Below, piece by piece: positions 12,324-22,829 of a stretch of DNA of 64,000 nt. A model generated the notes under the pieces. That model did not search any database. It saw nothing but the letters and a program-made list of their open reading frames with translations, and was not told the DNA's origin. The DNA is taken from assembly GCA_947179485.1 (NCBI GenBank), contig OX359247.1, forward strand, positions 39,966,801 through 40,030,800, given 5' to 3'. The position numbers and the translations under genes were made by a program. Numbering within the stretch: position 1 is the first letter of the stretch; every line of letters starts with the position of its first letter. The stretch comes from Allacma fusca. Lineage: Eukaryota; Arthropoda; Collembola; Symphypleona; Sminthuridae.

Positions 12324-13270
12324 ACGATGGGTGGAATAATGGGAGCTCCCTATTCCCACCAGTATAGGGAGCTCCCATTGAAAATTGTACAGGGTTGCCG
12401 CTCTGTCTAAGCTAAAATGATGACGTTTTGGGTCACGGTTTATGACGTCATGGCCGATTGCGCTGATCTGCGCAAGTCACCGGCTCTTGGTGAGCTCCCT
12501 ATGTTGATGTTAGTGTGGGAGCTCACGCCATGGCGCAACAGATCTTTGCTCTGCGCAAGTCACCAACTCTTGGTTAGCTCCATATGTAGTGTGGGAGCTC
12601 ACCGCCGTGGCGCACGCATCGTAGCGCAATGCTGAATATAGGGAGCTCACCATGGGTATAGGGAGCTCACAGCATAATACCTTGTGCAACGAGGTGGAAC
12701 ATGCCATTACGTGGTTAGTCAGCGAACGAAATGGCTGACAATTTCGTCACATGTTTTGCCTGCAAGGGACACTTCCAATGCTTTACGGAAGTTGTCAGGA
12801 TAGCTGAACCGGCATGTCGGTTACATTCAATGCACCCGGCATGTCAGAATATGGAGGTGGAAGTGGGTGGAGAGATTTTTGATCTCTGCCCATGCGGGGA
12901 GAGGGGGGATAGGGCCTGGTTTAAGGTCGTTGCTGGCCAGGTGCCTATTCCGGCGCCACCCGCACCTCCATTAGTTCCTGGGGATGACGTGGATTTTGAT
13001 CCACATGAAATGGATTTAGCCGTCATGGGAGATGTTGGGAACGCTGAGGAGGGAGGAGGGGATGTGGAGGGAGGAGAGGATGTGCCGGTGGTGGACACGT
13101 CTCGGACGTGTGGGGACTGTGGTGCCGTTTTCAGAGAACGCACTCTGAAGAGTGCCCACGTGTTGTCGTGCGGCACATGGCGCGGATTCATGATTTGGTG
13201 AAGCAGCAGCCGCGCGAGGAATTTGGCCAGCAGTGAGGGTTGGAGTTAAGTGGAAGCGACCCATTATAAA
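12324..13270 (+). mobile_element. unidentified insertion with GAGCTC repeats and a 156-aa ORF
   Basis: Comparison with the intact paralogue shows about 950 bp replacing some 55 bp of protease exon 2. The 5' part carries at least six copies of a tatagGGAGCTCac-type motif in both orientations (12340-12665). The 3' part carries the ORF 12731-13201. Base composition is clearly more GC-rich than the surroundings. No TIR, poly-A or TSD could be assigned, so the class of element is unknown. Confidence 0.55.
12731..13201 (+). CDS. unrecognised 156-aa protein with two Cys/His clusters
   Basis: An ATG in good context (gaaATGG) opens a 156-codon frame. The N-terminal 60 residues hold a Cys/His cluster: FVTCFACKG, then CRLHSMHPAC, then DLCPCGER, which could bind zinc. 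A proline stretch (PIPAPPAPPL) and an acidic Gly/Glu stretch follow. Near the C-terminus is CGDCGAVFRERTLKSAHVL followed by SC, laid out like a CCHC or C2H2 finger. It lies in the insertion that broke a protease exon, so it probably belongs to a mobile element; similar fingers occur at N-termini of some retroelement proteins. I do not recognise the family, and it could be a truncated fragment. Confidence 0.5.
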   Translation: MADNFVTCFACKGHFQCFTEVVRIAEPACRLHSMHPACQNMEVEVGGEIFDLCPCGERGDRAWFKVVAGQVPIPAPPAPPLVPGDDVDFDPHEMDLAVMGDVGNAEEGGGDVEGGEDVPVVDTSRTCGDCGAVFRERTLKSAHVLSCGTWRGFMIW

Positions 13271-13913
13271 AACTAAAACATTCAAGGCTGTGCTTGGGTC
13301 CAGGCATAAATTGAAAAATATAGGCATAAAATGATGATGGTGATGTAACAGAATTTCATCTGTAAGTTTGAAGCTACTGGCTGTCGATATGGGATCTAAA
13401 CTAGGATTCAGTTTATTTTCAGAGGATAGCTTTATCTTTCAAATGGTACTTCACAGATATTACAGGCCGGATCTTGGCAACGCTCATGATGCTGCCGTAA
13501 TCACTTTGCCTATGAAAGTAAAACAATCCAGGGCAATCAAACGAATTCGTCTGGCAAAACAAGTCTACAAGGATAATGTACGGGTTTTGGGATGGGGAAA
13601 GATGAACTGCAAAGTTGGCGTTCTGGATAGGTACCTGTATGCAAAGGTGACGTTATTATACATAAACTTTGTAATTGTATTACTACGTAGTACGTTATTT
13701 TTATTTTCCATTCTTTCGAGTGTTCCAACTTTGCACAAAGTCATACTTGAAAAATGAGTGAAACAAAATCGGGTATTTGGCACTTCAGGATTTTTAATAT
13801 AAATTTGAATTTCTACATCAATTTTTGGTACTATATTTCGAATCTCACTTTTAGGGTTTCGCAAACAATTTTGTCGTCAAAAACGGTAAGCCGTGCCAGT
13901 TTGCCTTTTGAAA

Positions 13914-14753
13914 TAAAGGCGTGGCCCGCAGGAGATTTCCCAACCCAACCCGAGTCTTACCCACAAATACGTAACCCGAAACCGCCCGACCCGAAAGTCA
14001 ACCTCTAAAACGTCGACCCGCCCCGACCCGACAGTATTTTTTTAGGCCCGCGCCAGACCGCAGCCCGCTGATTTTCAGGTGACACAGCCCGACCCAGCTT
14101 GCGGGCCCCCGCGGGGCCCGCAATTGTTTAAGAACTTAGTAAAACGCTGTCAGATTCGCTTCCCATCACAATGTCTAAAACAAAAGTATAAACCGTAGAA
14201 ACCGAAGAATAAATATTATTTAAGTTTTAAAATTTTTTTAATATCTGTAGCTGGTTCGATTTTTAATTTGTGTTTGAAAATCCCTTCGCAGGAAACGTTA
14301 ACTAATGGTAAGAATACTGCTCTAACAAATTTTACATGCTTTTGATTTCAGAGCAGCAACTTCAAAACGTTACAAGTCACAGTCACACAATGATAAGCGA
14401 AGAACACGATGAATAGTAACAACCAACACTTACAAATGCAGAAACGTGAGCAATCACAAACGGACGCAAACCATATAATTCTGGAAAAATCCTAAACGTC
14501 GGTGATTGAAATTTAAACGTTTTGCGGGCTGCTTGCGGGCCCAAGGTATATTTAAATCCTGCCCGAACCCGCCCGCAGCCCGCACTATGTGGATAAATTT
14601 CAACCCGACCTGCCCCGTTGAAATACAATAAAAACCCAACCCGATCCGCAACTTGCAACACGACAAAGCATTAAACCCGAACCCGCCCATAACCCGCACG
14701 GGCGGGTCGGGCCTCGGCCCGACCCGAATTTTTACCCGCGGGCCACGCCTTTA
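13914..14753 (+). mobile_element. nonautonomous hAT element, CCCGACCC family, in protease intron
   Basis: Perfect 16-bp inverted ends TAAAGGCGTGGCCCGC and GCGGGCCACGCCTTTA, flanked by the exact 8-bp duplication TTTTGAAA (13906-13913 and 14754-14761). The paralogous intron at 19961-19968 has a single TTTTGAAA, giving a pre-insertion empty site. Subterminal arrays are CCCGACCC/CCCGCCCG motifs and their inverses around an AT-rich core. No intact ORF. Confidence 0.95.
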
Positions 14754-15497
14754 TTTTGAAATGCCACATTGCCTTGTAATTGATCGTCAATTCGAAATTT
14801 AAAAAAAAATACGTGTTAATTTAAATCATCTTTCAAACACATGTCCTTTTATTTTGAAAATTACAATTTGGAATGAAGCAGTTGAAAAACAATCCGATTC
14901 TGCTTCATTATTTGGACGAGTGTGACCTTAAATGTTGGCTGTGGTCAATGTTCATAATCTGGAAAACAATTCGCTGCCAATTTGGGGAATCGAAACTATT
15001 GTAACACTTCTATATAAGGTAGAGGGGGAATGTTATGCAGCACTCTGTATGTATGCTAACAATTCTGTCAAACACTATTTTACCACCAGGGGTGGATTGT
15101 GGACTACAAAGAGTGTGAAAAAGCATGGAATGATTTTTTACACGAGAGCCATATTTGTGCCAAATTTAAAAATAATAAAGGCGATGACACCGGGTCCGAC
15201 CGAGGAGACAGCGGCGGTCCTTTATTGGCAACAGCTGCAGATGGCAAGGATGTTCAAGTAAGTTGAAACACATAATTACAACGTTCTCTTCTTAAGTTTC
15301 CAAGAAACTTGAAAATTTTACTCTTACAAGGAGAAAAATTGAATACGGAAATATTTTTTTTCCAGATCGGCATTGTATGTAGAAGTATGAAAATAGATGG
15401 GCTATCCGCCAAAGTTAGTGAACCCATGATATACACAAAAGTTCCCGGCGACGAAAAATTCATCAAATCGATTGCTTCGAATGCGGAATTCGTATGA

Positions 15498-16167
15498 TTA
15501 AGCTGAATTTAGTAATTATCCGATTAAAAGAATAGCGAAACACTCCCGTCGACAATTTCCTAAATTACTGTATTCTGATTAATATGTTGTTACTCATTGG
15601 TGTGAATATAATGTCATGACGAAATATTGATTTGGTTTATTCAGATATTCAAACTAATTTCAACTAAATAAAATTATACTGGTTATCATATCAAGCCTAT
15701 TTATATTTGTCTATAATTATTGTGTCCACAAGGTCAGAACCGAGATCATTCCATTATAGCGCTTCGCTCATAAAAAATATTTTCCGTATCAGCATTCAGA
15801 ACGTTTTCCATTTATTTAGTAAAATTACCAAAAGATTTGTTTGTTTCTACTTACTAATAACTACTAATTATGATATTACAATTCCTTATATGTACATACA
15901 TAAATATGTAATTACAGGGTGCTTCAAATCCTTTTTCTATCCCCTACCCCACATAAGGGAGTAAATTTTAAAATATTTAATTTCCAGTTTGTAGCAAATT
16001 CTTTTCCAAATTTACTAAAATTTATATCATTGACCTCACTCGATTTGTTTGCACACAGGGATTAGGGACGTGTACCAAAGCAAGAATTTTTGACGGTTAT
16101 TGAATTCAGCAGTTATTTATTTCAGCAAAAATGTTGCTTCCTAATTAATAATCTCCAACGCTCGGTT
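15498..16167. other. 3' flank of the protease pseudogene, no gene
   Basis: 15498-15690 is homologous to the 3' flank of the intact copy (20714-20910). The remainder is AT-rich with no recognised feature; frame 15707-15964 has no domain. Confidence 0.55.
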
Positions 16168-16175
16168 GTTTGAAG

Positions 16176-17097
16176 CAGTGCTTCTGTTGGGGACAAAATT
16201 CTTGTCCCGTCCCCGTCCCGTCCCGTCCCGATATTTTTTAAAAACCTTTGTCCCCAGTCCCGTCCCGACAACCGGGACACGGGGACAAAAACCATGTCCC
16301 CGTCCCGTCCCCAAAAATTTATAAAAACGTTGTCCCCGGTCCCGTCCCGAAAGTCGGGACATGGGGACAAAAATCTTGTCCCCGTCCCGTCCCCAAAATT
16401 TTTAAAAAACGTTGTCCCCGGTCCCGTCCCGAAAGTCGGGACATGGGGACAACAAACTTGTCCCCGTCCCTTCCCCAAAATATAAAAAAAATATTGTACC
16501 CGGTCCCGAAAATCGTGGAATGTGAACAAAATTCCTGTACCGTCCCGATAATTACTAAAAACAGTTGTCGACATTCCCATACTGAAAATCGGAACATGAG
16601 GAAAATTTCATACAAAAAATATTTGTATCAAACACATAAAAAACGCATTTATAGAATCGTGGCTCCAAGATTCTTCCTGAACTTTTTGAGCAACAAGCCT
16701 CATTTTCTACAAAGGTGAAATAGTGTTCACAGAATAGTTTACTGATGAGCATTAAAGCTGAAACGTTATCCTTGTTCTGCTATGCTTGCTCGTCCCGTCC
16801 CGTTATATACACGACCAAAAAGCATGTCCCGTCCTAAATATAGTGGGGACAATTTGTTTTGTCCCCGTCCCGTCCCTGATATAATGGGGACAATTTTTTT
16901 TGTCCCCGTCCCGTCCCCGATATAATGGGGACATTTTTTTTTGTCCCCGTCCCGTCCCGAATATAATGGGGACAATTTTTTTTGTCCCCGTCCCGTCCCG
17001 AATACGGCATGGGGACAATTATTTTGTCCCCGGGGACGTCCCGTCCCGGTCCGTCCCGTGTCCCGACGGGACGTCCCTGTCCCCGGCAGAAGCTCTG
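16176..17097 (+). mobile_element. nonautonomous hAT element, GTCCCCGTCCCG family
   Basis: Inverted ends CAGTGCTTCTGTTGGGGAC (left) and GTCCCCGGCAGAAGCTCTG (right), with 8-bp duplication GTTTGAAG (16168-16175 and 17098-17105). The left half has about five tandem units of roughly 70 bp (gtccccgtcccg, a short A/T spacer, then the inverse gacggGGAC). The right half has five units of about 55 bp around ATAATGGGGACA. The long open frames here, in several registers, are artefacts of the repeats. Confidence 0.93.
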
Positions 17098-17109
17098 GTT
17101 TGAAGCTTT

Positions 17110-17799
17110 ATGGGCTTTCCAAAAAGCTATCACCCATGTCTGTTCGTTGAGCATTATGTAATAACGGAGATCAAGGTTGGGGAAATTCATTTTCAGGAGT
17201 AAAGGTGCGGAAAGGTCAGTTTCTGACAGTGTTATTTAGTTTCATGTCTTTCTTAAAAATATTTCAGGAACTCGGTTTAGTAGCAAATTGTATGGGGGTT
17301 CATTTGAATCTACTTTCATCTTTTTAAGTCCAAAATTTCTCTCAGGAGAAACAAATAACTAAGGCGAGATTGACACAAAGTAAAAAACTATTTTAATCAG
17401 TTCATAAACCTTCCATAGAGTTTTCAGTTTCTGACACCCAATTTGTGACGTGGAAATATTTTGGAAACTATTGTCTGTATACAACCCTTGTTGATTTGTG
17501 TCTGATGATGACAGATTGTTAACTGTTTTTTAAGACTATTGACATAGAATAAATCTCGTAATCCACCATCTAGCTAATCTCCGTCCGTTAAAATACAAGA
17601 ATAATCAAGTGCCCAGTGGAAAGTCCATTAATCTAAATGAAATGTTACTCGTATGCTGATTACTCATATCTTTTCATCTGATCACCGTCTTATTTATTTT
17701 TATCTGATTTCGCTACACAGTGGCAATAATGTAGGGGCAATGGAAGATACTAAGAGTTCATGTTGATAATCAGCTACATTCAACTGTCTCTTCCCTGTG
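17110..17799. other. no gene recognised
   Basis: AT-rich DNA downstream of the hAT element. The part around 17390-17480 (tcataaaccttccatagag, gtgacgtggaaatattttgg) recurs at 42980-43060, extending the segmental duplication leftward. Confidence 0.5.
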
Positions 17800-18740
17800 T
17801 ATTTTTGACTTGTATCGATCAAATAAAGAGTTGTGACGAGCTTGCAAAATGAGCACATATGTAAGCTCAAAATTATTGCATAATTTGTTATCAATAGTTT
17901 CTGGTATTGTAATAAGAGTATTAAACGGTGGTACTCTGATACTATATCCACATCAATAACATTACATAATTATTTTGCTATAAACTAGAAACAATAGTAA
18001 ATACTTAATGTCAATCATGGCCATTGTCAATGGAAAGCAGTGACAATTAAATTCTTATATTGTATACGTATTACAATAAAACCTTTTTTACACGGGCAGG
18101 AAAGGCAAAACATAATAATAAAATTGCTCTCACAGATTATGAGATTAGCAAATTTACCTCGGAAAATAAGATGAGTTCGTGCATAAATGATAAACACGTG
18201 TAGTAAGTAGTGTATATGCAAGTAACGGATACTAGAGTTGGCCTATAGTATGAATGTCCACCTTGGTCACATTTCAAGGTTAATTCCCAATATTCATTCT
18301 AGTAATTGAAACACTCCAGAATAAATATATCCGGTTTTGATGAGAACCCCAAGTAAGTTAGAGTCTTATTTAACATGATACATTCAGTATATTTTTAGTT
18401 TAGACAGCTTCAAATTTTCTATTTTGGAATACAAGTAGCATAAGTACTGTTATCAGAAAATGAGACACGCACTGATGAAAATATCAACAGGGGAACTCAA
18501 ATAGCATTATTGCTACCCGAGAACTGGCTGTGAATTGATTTTCATAGACAGAAGAACCCAGCTACTAAACATTCTGGTATTATTTAATTACACTTGAGGT
18601 CTTTGACAACATGAACATTCCCCAGTAAACTACTTTTACGGGACGTCATTAAGGAATTATGTGGCTGTCGATCAGCTCATGCAGAATTGTTAAAAGTGAG
18701 TAATACAGTATAACTTCAGCAATATGGACCCAAATTATGA
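17800..18740 (+). repeat. segmental duplication block upstream of the intact protease
   Basis: Copy 2 of the block seen at 870-1270 plus 3250-4640, and at 43080-44160. It is the least interrupted copy. A sub-block, 18298-18560, is present again in inverted orientation at 40165-40455, beside the right LTR of the giant gypsy element. Confidence 0.75.
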
Positions 18741-18881
18741 TGTACCACCCAAATAATTATTTAATTGACAGCCGACACATTACACATTTGAAATATTGTC
18801 ATAAATTACAAAAATAGTGACTATTGAAATATATGGTCACTATTCACCACCTGCGAAGAAACCAATTACGAAACAATTCTT

Positions 18882-18890
18882 CATAAATAG
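18882..18890 (+). promoter_or_regulatory. TATA-like element of the intact protease
   Basis: cataaatag is 73 bp upstream of the ATG at 18962 and is conserved in the pseudogene copy (11854-11862) and, as cataaatac, in the gutted copy (about 45404). The spacing and conservation suit a core promoter. Confidence 0.5.
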
Positions 18891-18961
18891 CTTCTCTCTG
18901 TGAGTTCTGGAATACGAAGAGCAAAATTCATTACTCTTCATTCAAGAATCTCTGAGTCAAC

Positions 18962-20713
18962 ATGTTTATAGTAAATTCACTGTGGATTTTTTCTCTATTC
19001 CTCTGCGCTGTTAGCAGCCCCAACGGAGAAAATTCTGGACAAGAAAAGGTTTCCTTCGGAGATGAACCAATTGAAGACTACCCGTCTCTCGTGTCTCTGA
19101 TAATGTACTATGTAAGTTTGCTACTTACTTGTTTCTCATGAGTAATACTGCAATATTATTTCTTGACACGATCTAACGACCAACTATGGCGATACGACTT
19201 CCATTTCTGTCTTTAACAGAAAAGCAAAAACGAAACAGAACAAATGTGTGGCGGTACTCTAATCACTGACCAGCACATTCTCACCGCTGCACATTGCTGG
19301 GGCGCTGCAAACACGAAGACATTTAAGGCTGTGCTTGGGTCCAGGCATAAATTCCATGCTGAAAATGATGATGGTGATGCAATAGAATTTGAACGTGATT
19401 CGGTGTCAATACATCCGTAAGTTTGAAGATACTGGCTTTCGATGTGCGTTAAACTAGGATTCAATTTATTTTCAGAGTATTGCTTTATCGTTTAAATGGT
19501 ACTCCACAGATATTACAGCGGACCTATTGATTACGCTCATGATACTGCCGTAGTAACGTTGCCTAGGAAAGTCAAACAATCCAGTGCAATCAAACCGATT
19601 CGTCTGGCAAAAAAAGTCTACAAGGATAATGTAAGGGTGGTGGGATGGGGAAGGAAGGATTGCAAAGGTGGACTTCCGGATAGGTACTTATATGCAAAGG
19701 TGACCCCAATATAAAATAAACTTTGTAATTTTATTACTATGTTGTATGTTATTTTTCTTTTTTATTCTTTCGAGTGTTCCAATAATGCACAAAGTCACAC
19801 TTGAAAAATAAGTGAAACAAAATCGGGTATTTGGAAGTTCAGGATTTTTAATACAAATTTGAATTCCTACATAATTTTGTTAGTATTATATTTCGAAACT
19901 CACGTGTAGGGTTTCGCAAACCATTTTGTTGTCAAATACGGTAAGGCTTGCCAATTCGAGTTTTGAAAAGCCACATTCCCCTTGCAATTGATGGTCAACA
20001 CGAAATTTAAACAATTACTGTGATAATTTAATTCACCTTTCAAACACATGCCACTTTTATTTTGGAAATAACAAATCAGTTTAAAAACAAATCCGATTCC
20101 GCTTCATTAGTTAGGCAAGTGTGACCTTAAATGTTGGCTGTGGCCACTGTTCGTAATCTGGAAAGCAGTTCGCTCTTCGCTGCCAAATTGGGAAACCGAA
20201 ACTATTGTGACGCTTCTATGTAAGGTAGAGGGGGGAATGTTATGCAACACTCTGTATGTACGCTAACAATTCTGTCAAACGCTATTTTACCACCAGGGGT
20301 GGATTGTGGACTACAAAGAGTGTGAAAAAGCATGGAATGATTTTTTACACGAGAGCCATATTTGTGCCAAATTTAAAAATAATAAAGGCGATGACACCGG
20401 GTCCGACCGAGGAGACAGCGGCGGTCCTTTATTGGCAACAGCTGCAGATGGCAAGGATGTTCAAGTAAGTTGAAACACATAATTACAACGTTCTCTTCTT
20501 AAAATAATATCCAAGAAACTTAAAAATATTACTCGTACAAGTAGAAAAATTGAACATGGAAATATTTTTTTCCAGATCGGTATTGTGTGCAAAAGTTTGA
20601 AAAAATATCAGCCAAAAGTATGCACCAAAGTTAGTGTACCCATGGTATACACAAAAGTTCCCGGTGACGAAAAATTCATCAAATCGATTGCTCCGAGTGC
20701 AGAATTCGTATGA
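18962..20713 (+). CDS. secreted chymotrypsin-like serine protease, 280 aa, 5 exons
   Basis: An intact S1A-type protease precursor. Exons are 18962-19111, 19220-19416, 19510-19699, 20297-20464 and 20576-20713, in the same phases as the gene at 9285. The signal peptide is about residues 1-19 (hydrophobic core IFSLFLCAV). Activation is predicted after Lys in QEKVSFGDEP, giving Val16. The triad is His75 (LTAAHC), Asp127 (HDTAVVTLP) and Ser220 (RGDSGGP). By position relative to the Ser, residue 189 is Gly and 191 is Asp rather than Cys, so this is not a typical trypsin and lacks the C191-C220 bridge. The exon 3 acceptor is at 19509; the nearer TTTTCAG upstream (19474) would introduce a stop. It probably acts in the gut or another extracellular space. 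Confidence 0.9.
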
Positions 20714-21431
20714 TTAAACTGGATTTGGTAATTATCGGATTACATAGAATAGCGAAACGCTCCCGTCTACAATTTCCTAATTACTGCATTCTAATATTCT
20801 GTTACTCATTGTTGTGAATACAATGTCATGGCAAAATTTTGGTTCGGTTTATTCAGATAATCAAACAAATTTCAATGAAATAAAATTATACTGGTTATCA
20901 TATCAATCTTATTTATATTTCTCTTCATTTGGACAGCATCTACATACCTATAGAATATTAAAGTTCAGGACTTGGAAGCATAAAATTCCACATCCTTGTC
21001 AAAGTAACTGCTCAGGAAAAAATTCGCTTACAAAAAGGAGAACATAACAATTATAACCCCAAACGTGAAGTCCATTGTTTGTTTCGTTTTCCTCCATCAA
21101 AATTTGCAATGAAGTCTGCAATAATTAGTAAAACCACCTACTCAAGTGTTTATGTATTTCTACTTTACCACCAATTGTAAAAAATAGACGTGAAAACATT
21201 TTAATATTATTTCATTTCCTGCAAGAGAAATGTTATTTGAAACCACACCAAAGGTAATATAATGCAATCTTATCAAATTTCATCCAAATCAATTAGCGTG
21301 CAGCCACCAAACAAATTATATTTGCAAATGGTACTCCGCTATGGGTAAGTAAATTGCATCCTGCATCATGTAAATTGCCCTTGTTGTACGTACGAGTAGC
21401 ATTTCATGTGGGGTCGCATTTTCGATCAAGG
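20714..21431. other. 3' flank of the protease, up to the gypsy insertion
   Basis: 20714-20910 matches the 3' flank of the pseudogene copy. The rest is AT-rich with no recognised gene. It ends at AAGG (21428-21431), the target site duplicated on gypsy insertion. Confidence 0.55.
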
Positions 21432-21750
21432 TGTCAGGATTGACTTTCCTAATTCTAATTAAATATAACTAATAGTCTCTGAAATTATGAAAAACTAAAC
21501 TTGGGACTAGGATACTCGTAATTATGAGAGCGCACCAAATGAAAAATAATGTTGAGAGGAGGCTCAAGTGTGGAGCGTTTGAGTTCTTGTGAGAGAGTCC
21601 TTTATTCCTCTGTCGCAATAGTCCAGCAGGACTAAACCTGAAGTGGAGGATGATTGGAACTCCCAGTTCCAATCACCCCACTTACCCTTAAATATACATA
21701 AGTATGGGAGTACTTGTACTCCCATAAGGATGTGTGAGACCCCTCTCACA
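21432..21750 (-). repeat. 3' LTR of the gypsy element
   Basis: 319 bp, starting TG and ending CA on either strand. In element sense it opens with the palindrome TGTGAGA-GGGG-TCTCACA and carries two further perfect 10-bp hairpins (TATGGGAGTA...TACTCCCATA and GATTGGAACT...AGTTCCAATC), a TATATTTAAG box and AATAAA (complement of 21601-21606). It is identical to the other LTR apart from one 5-bp indel region near 21456. Confidence 0.95.
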
Positions 21751-21763
21751 TTTTCCCCCCACC
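21751..21763 (-). other. polypurine tract
   Basis: In element sense GGTGGGGGGAAAA directly abuts the 3' LTR. This is the expected place and composition of the plus-strand DNA primer of LTR retrotransposons. Confidence 0.85.
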
Positions 21764-21983
21764 AGGGGAATGAGTCGTCCCCGACTCATGGCGGTGGACA
21801 TACATACATGTTTGAACATATATATATATAATTAATTTGAATTACAAATATGGGTCAAGTGACCACTTAGGATGTCAAAAAATAAACAAAAAAAAGGGTA
21901 TAAACCCGAAGAGAATGATGAATAATGAATATACGTCCCCCTCAAAATAAAACCTACAAAAACCACACATCAGATATACGATA

Positions 21984-22337
21984 TTATGGAATATTTAACA
22001 TGTAATTAGCCCGATGACGTATTGAGCGCAGACGGTGATACATCCTTCGTAAAATAATCAACTCAGCTTGTCGAGTGGCTACTTGCGGTAGGTTACAGAT
22101 GAGAGTCTGTAGCTGTAGTAGTTGATCCACAGGGTGAGAATGTGAATAGGAAGTGTGATTTCCAATGTGTCCCATGGAATACGACTTGACAAGTTCGATG
22201 AATTCATCACACTGGGCGACACACATGAACCATTGTGAAGTTGTGATGAGGTGGTGAATTATGTAGGCCTTGGACTGAAGCAGGTCGATATCCGCCTGGG
22301 TGAGTTGAGGGGGAGCCGGAGGAGCCATAGCCGCCAT
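21984..22337 (-). CDS. 117-aa accessory ORF of the gypsy element, function unknown
   Basis: Starts with a true ATG (MAAMAPPAPP) and runs 117 codons to a stop 233 bp from the 3' LTR. It is not like gag, pol or env: there is no signal peptide or membrane segment. It is predicted to be mostly helical (Leu/Ile-rich, with LLQLQTLICNL and RQAELIILRRMYHRLRSIRHR). Just upstream in element sense is a strong 3' splice site: a T-rich run ending TATTTCAG at 22346, nine bases before the ATG. It may therefore be translated from a spliced subgenomic RNA. I do not recognise a family. Confidence 0.55.
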   Translation of the reverse strand: MAAMAPPAPPQLTQADIDLLQSKAYIIHHLITTSQWFMCVAQCDEFIELVKSYSMGHIGNHTSYSHSHPVDQLLQLQTLICNLPQVATRQAELIILRRMYHRLRSIRHRANYMLNIP

Positions 22338-22345
22338 ATTCAGTC

Positions 22346-22372
22346 CTGAAATATAATGAAAACAGAAAATTA
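22346..22372 (-). promoter_or_regulatory. candidate 3' splice site upstream of the 117-aa ORF
   Basis: In element sense a pyrimidine-rich stretch (TTTTCTGTTTTCATTATATT) ends in TCAG, followed by GACTGAAT and the ATG. The branch/polypyrimidine/AG layout matches insect acceptors. The donor was not identified. Confidence 0.45.
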
Positions 22373-22829
22373 ATTAACGAATAAATTTAACTAATTCCCT
22401 ATAACACCAAATATTAGCACAAGCCCATGAATTACGAATGTGGGGGTAGAGAAAATAATTAAGTGTAAGCAGCGGAGATTCGGTGATATACCTACCCAAA
22501 TAAAGTACAAATTTTCTCAAATATTAATGAGAATTAGCTGAGGAGTAACAATATTAATTAGAGTAATAATGATGGTAACAGTAATGTATCCATACAAGGA
22601 GCTTTTGAGGAATGAGACGGTGGAAAGGAAGCGAGGTCTTATATAGGCACACAAAAATGACTATATATTGAGTTAAATTATTACAAAGGCAATAAACGTT
22701 TAGTGATTGTGTCATAAACGTTAACAGGTTGACACAAAAATAGGAATTAACTTGTAAGAGAAAGAGTTCAAAATTGACAAGTATGAAGGGAGAGGGAGAA
22801 GGGAAAACAAAGTGACATAAGGAGGATCT

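Larger units (their letters stand above)
11934..15497 (+). pseudogene. chymotrypsin-like serine protease pseudogene (paralogue of 18962-20713)
   Basis: Nearly identical to the intact gene at 18962-20713, from about 11702 onward. Recognisable exons are exon 1 (11934-12083, signal peptide and propeptide), the start of exon 2 (from 12266), exon 3 (13457-13646, with HDAAVITLP), exon 4 (15090-15257, with GDSGGP) and exon 5 (15366-15497). Exon 2 is destroyed: the conserved Cys of CGGT is Phe here, then a roughly 950-bp insertion (12324-13270) replaces the segment encoding the catalytic His, and a second small deletion follows near 13345. A hAT element sits in intron 3 (13914-14753). Exons 3-5 remain open, so decay is recent. 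Confidence 0.88.

Noticed and set aside
16176..17097. CRISPR-like spaced repeats
   Set aside because: Eukaryotic DNA; units are imperfect, mirrored around the centre and bounded by TIRs and an 8-bp TSD.
16122..17190. Several overlapping open frames on both strands over the GTCCCCG tracts, one up to 156 codons
   Set aside because: They arise from tandem repeats inside a nonautonomous hAT element; no start context, no domain, and all frames look alike.
19474..19509. Upstream splice acceptor for exon 3 of the 18962 protease
   Set aside because: Using TTTTCAG at 19474 brings a TGA before the catalytic Asp; the acceptor at 19509 keeps the frame and matches the paralogues.
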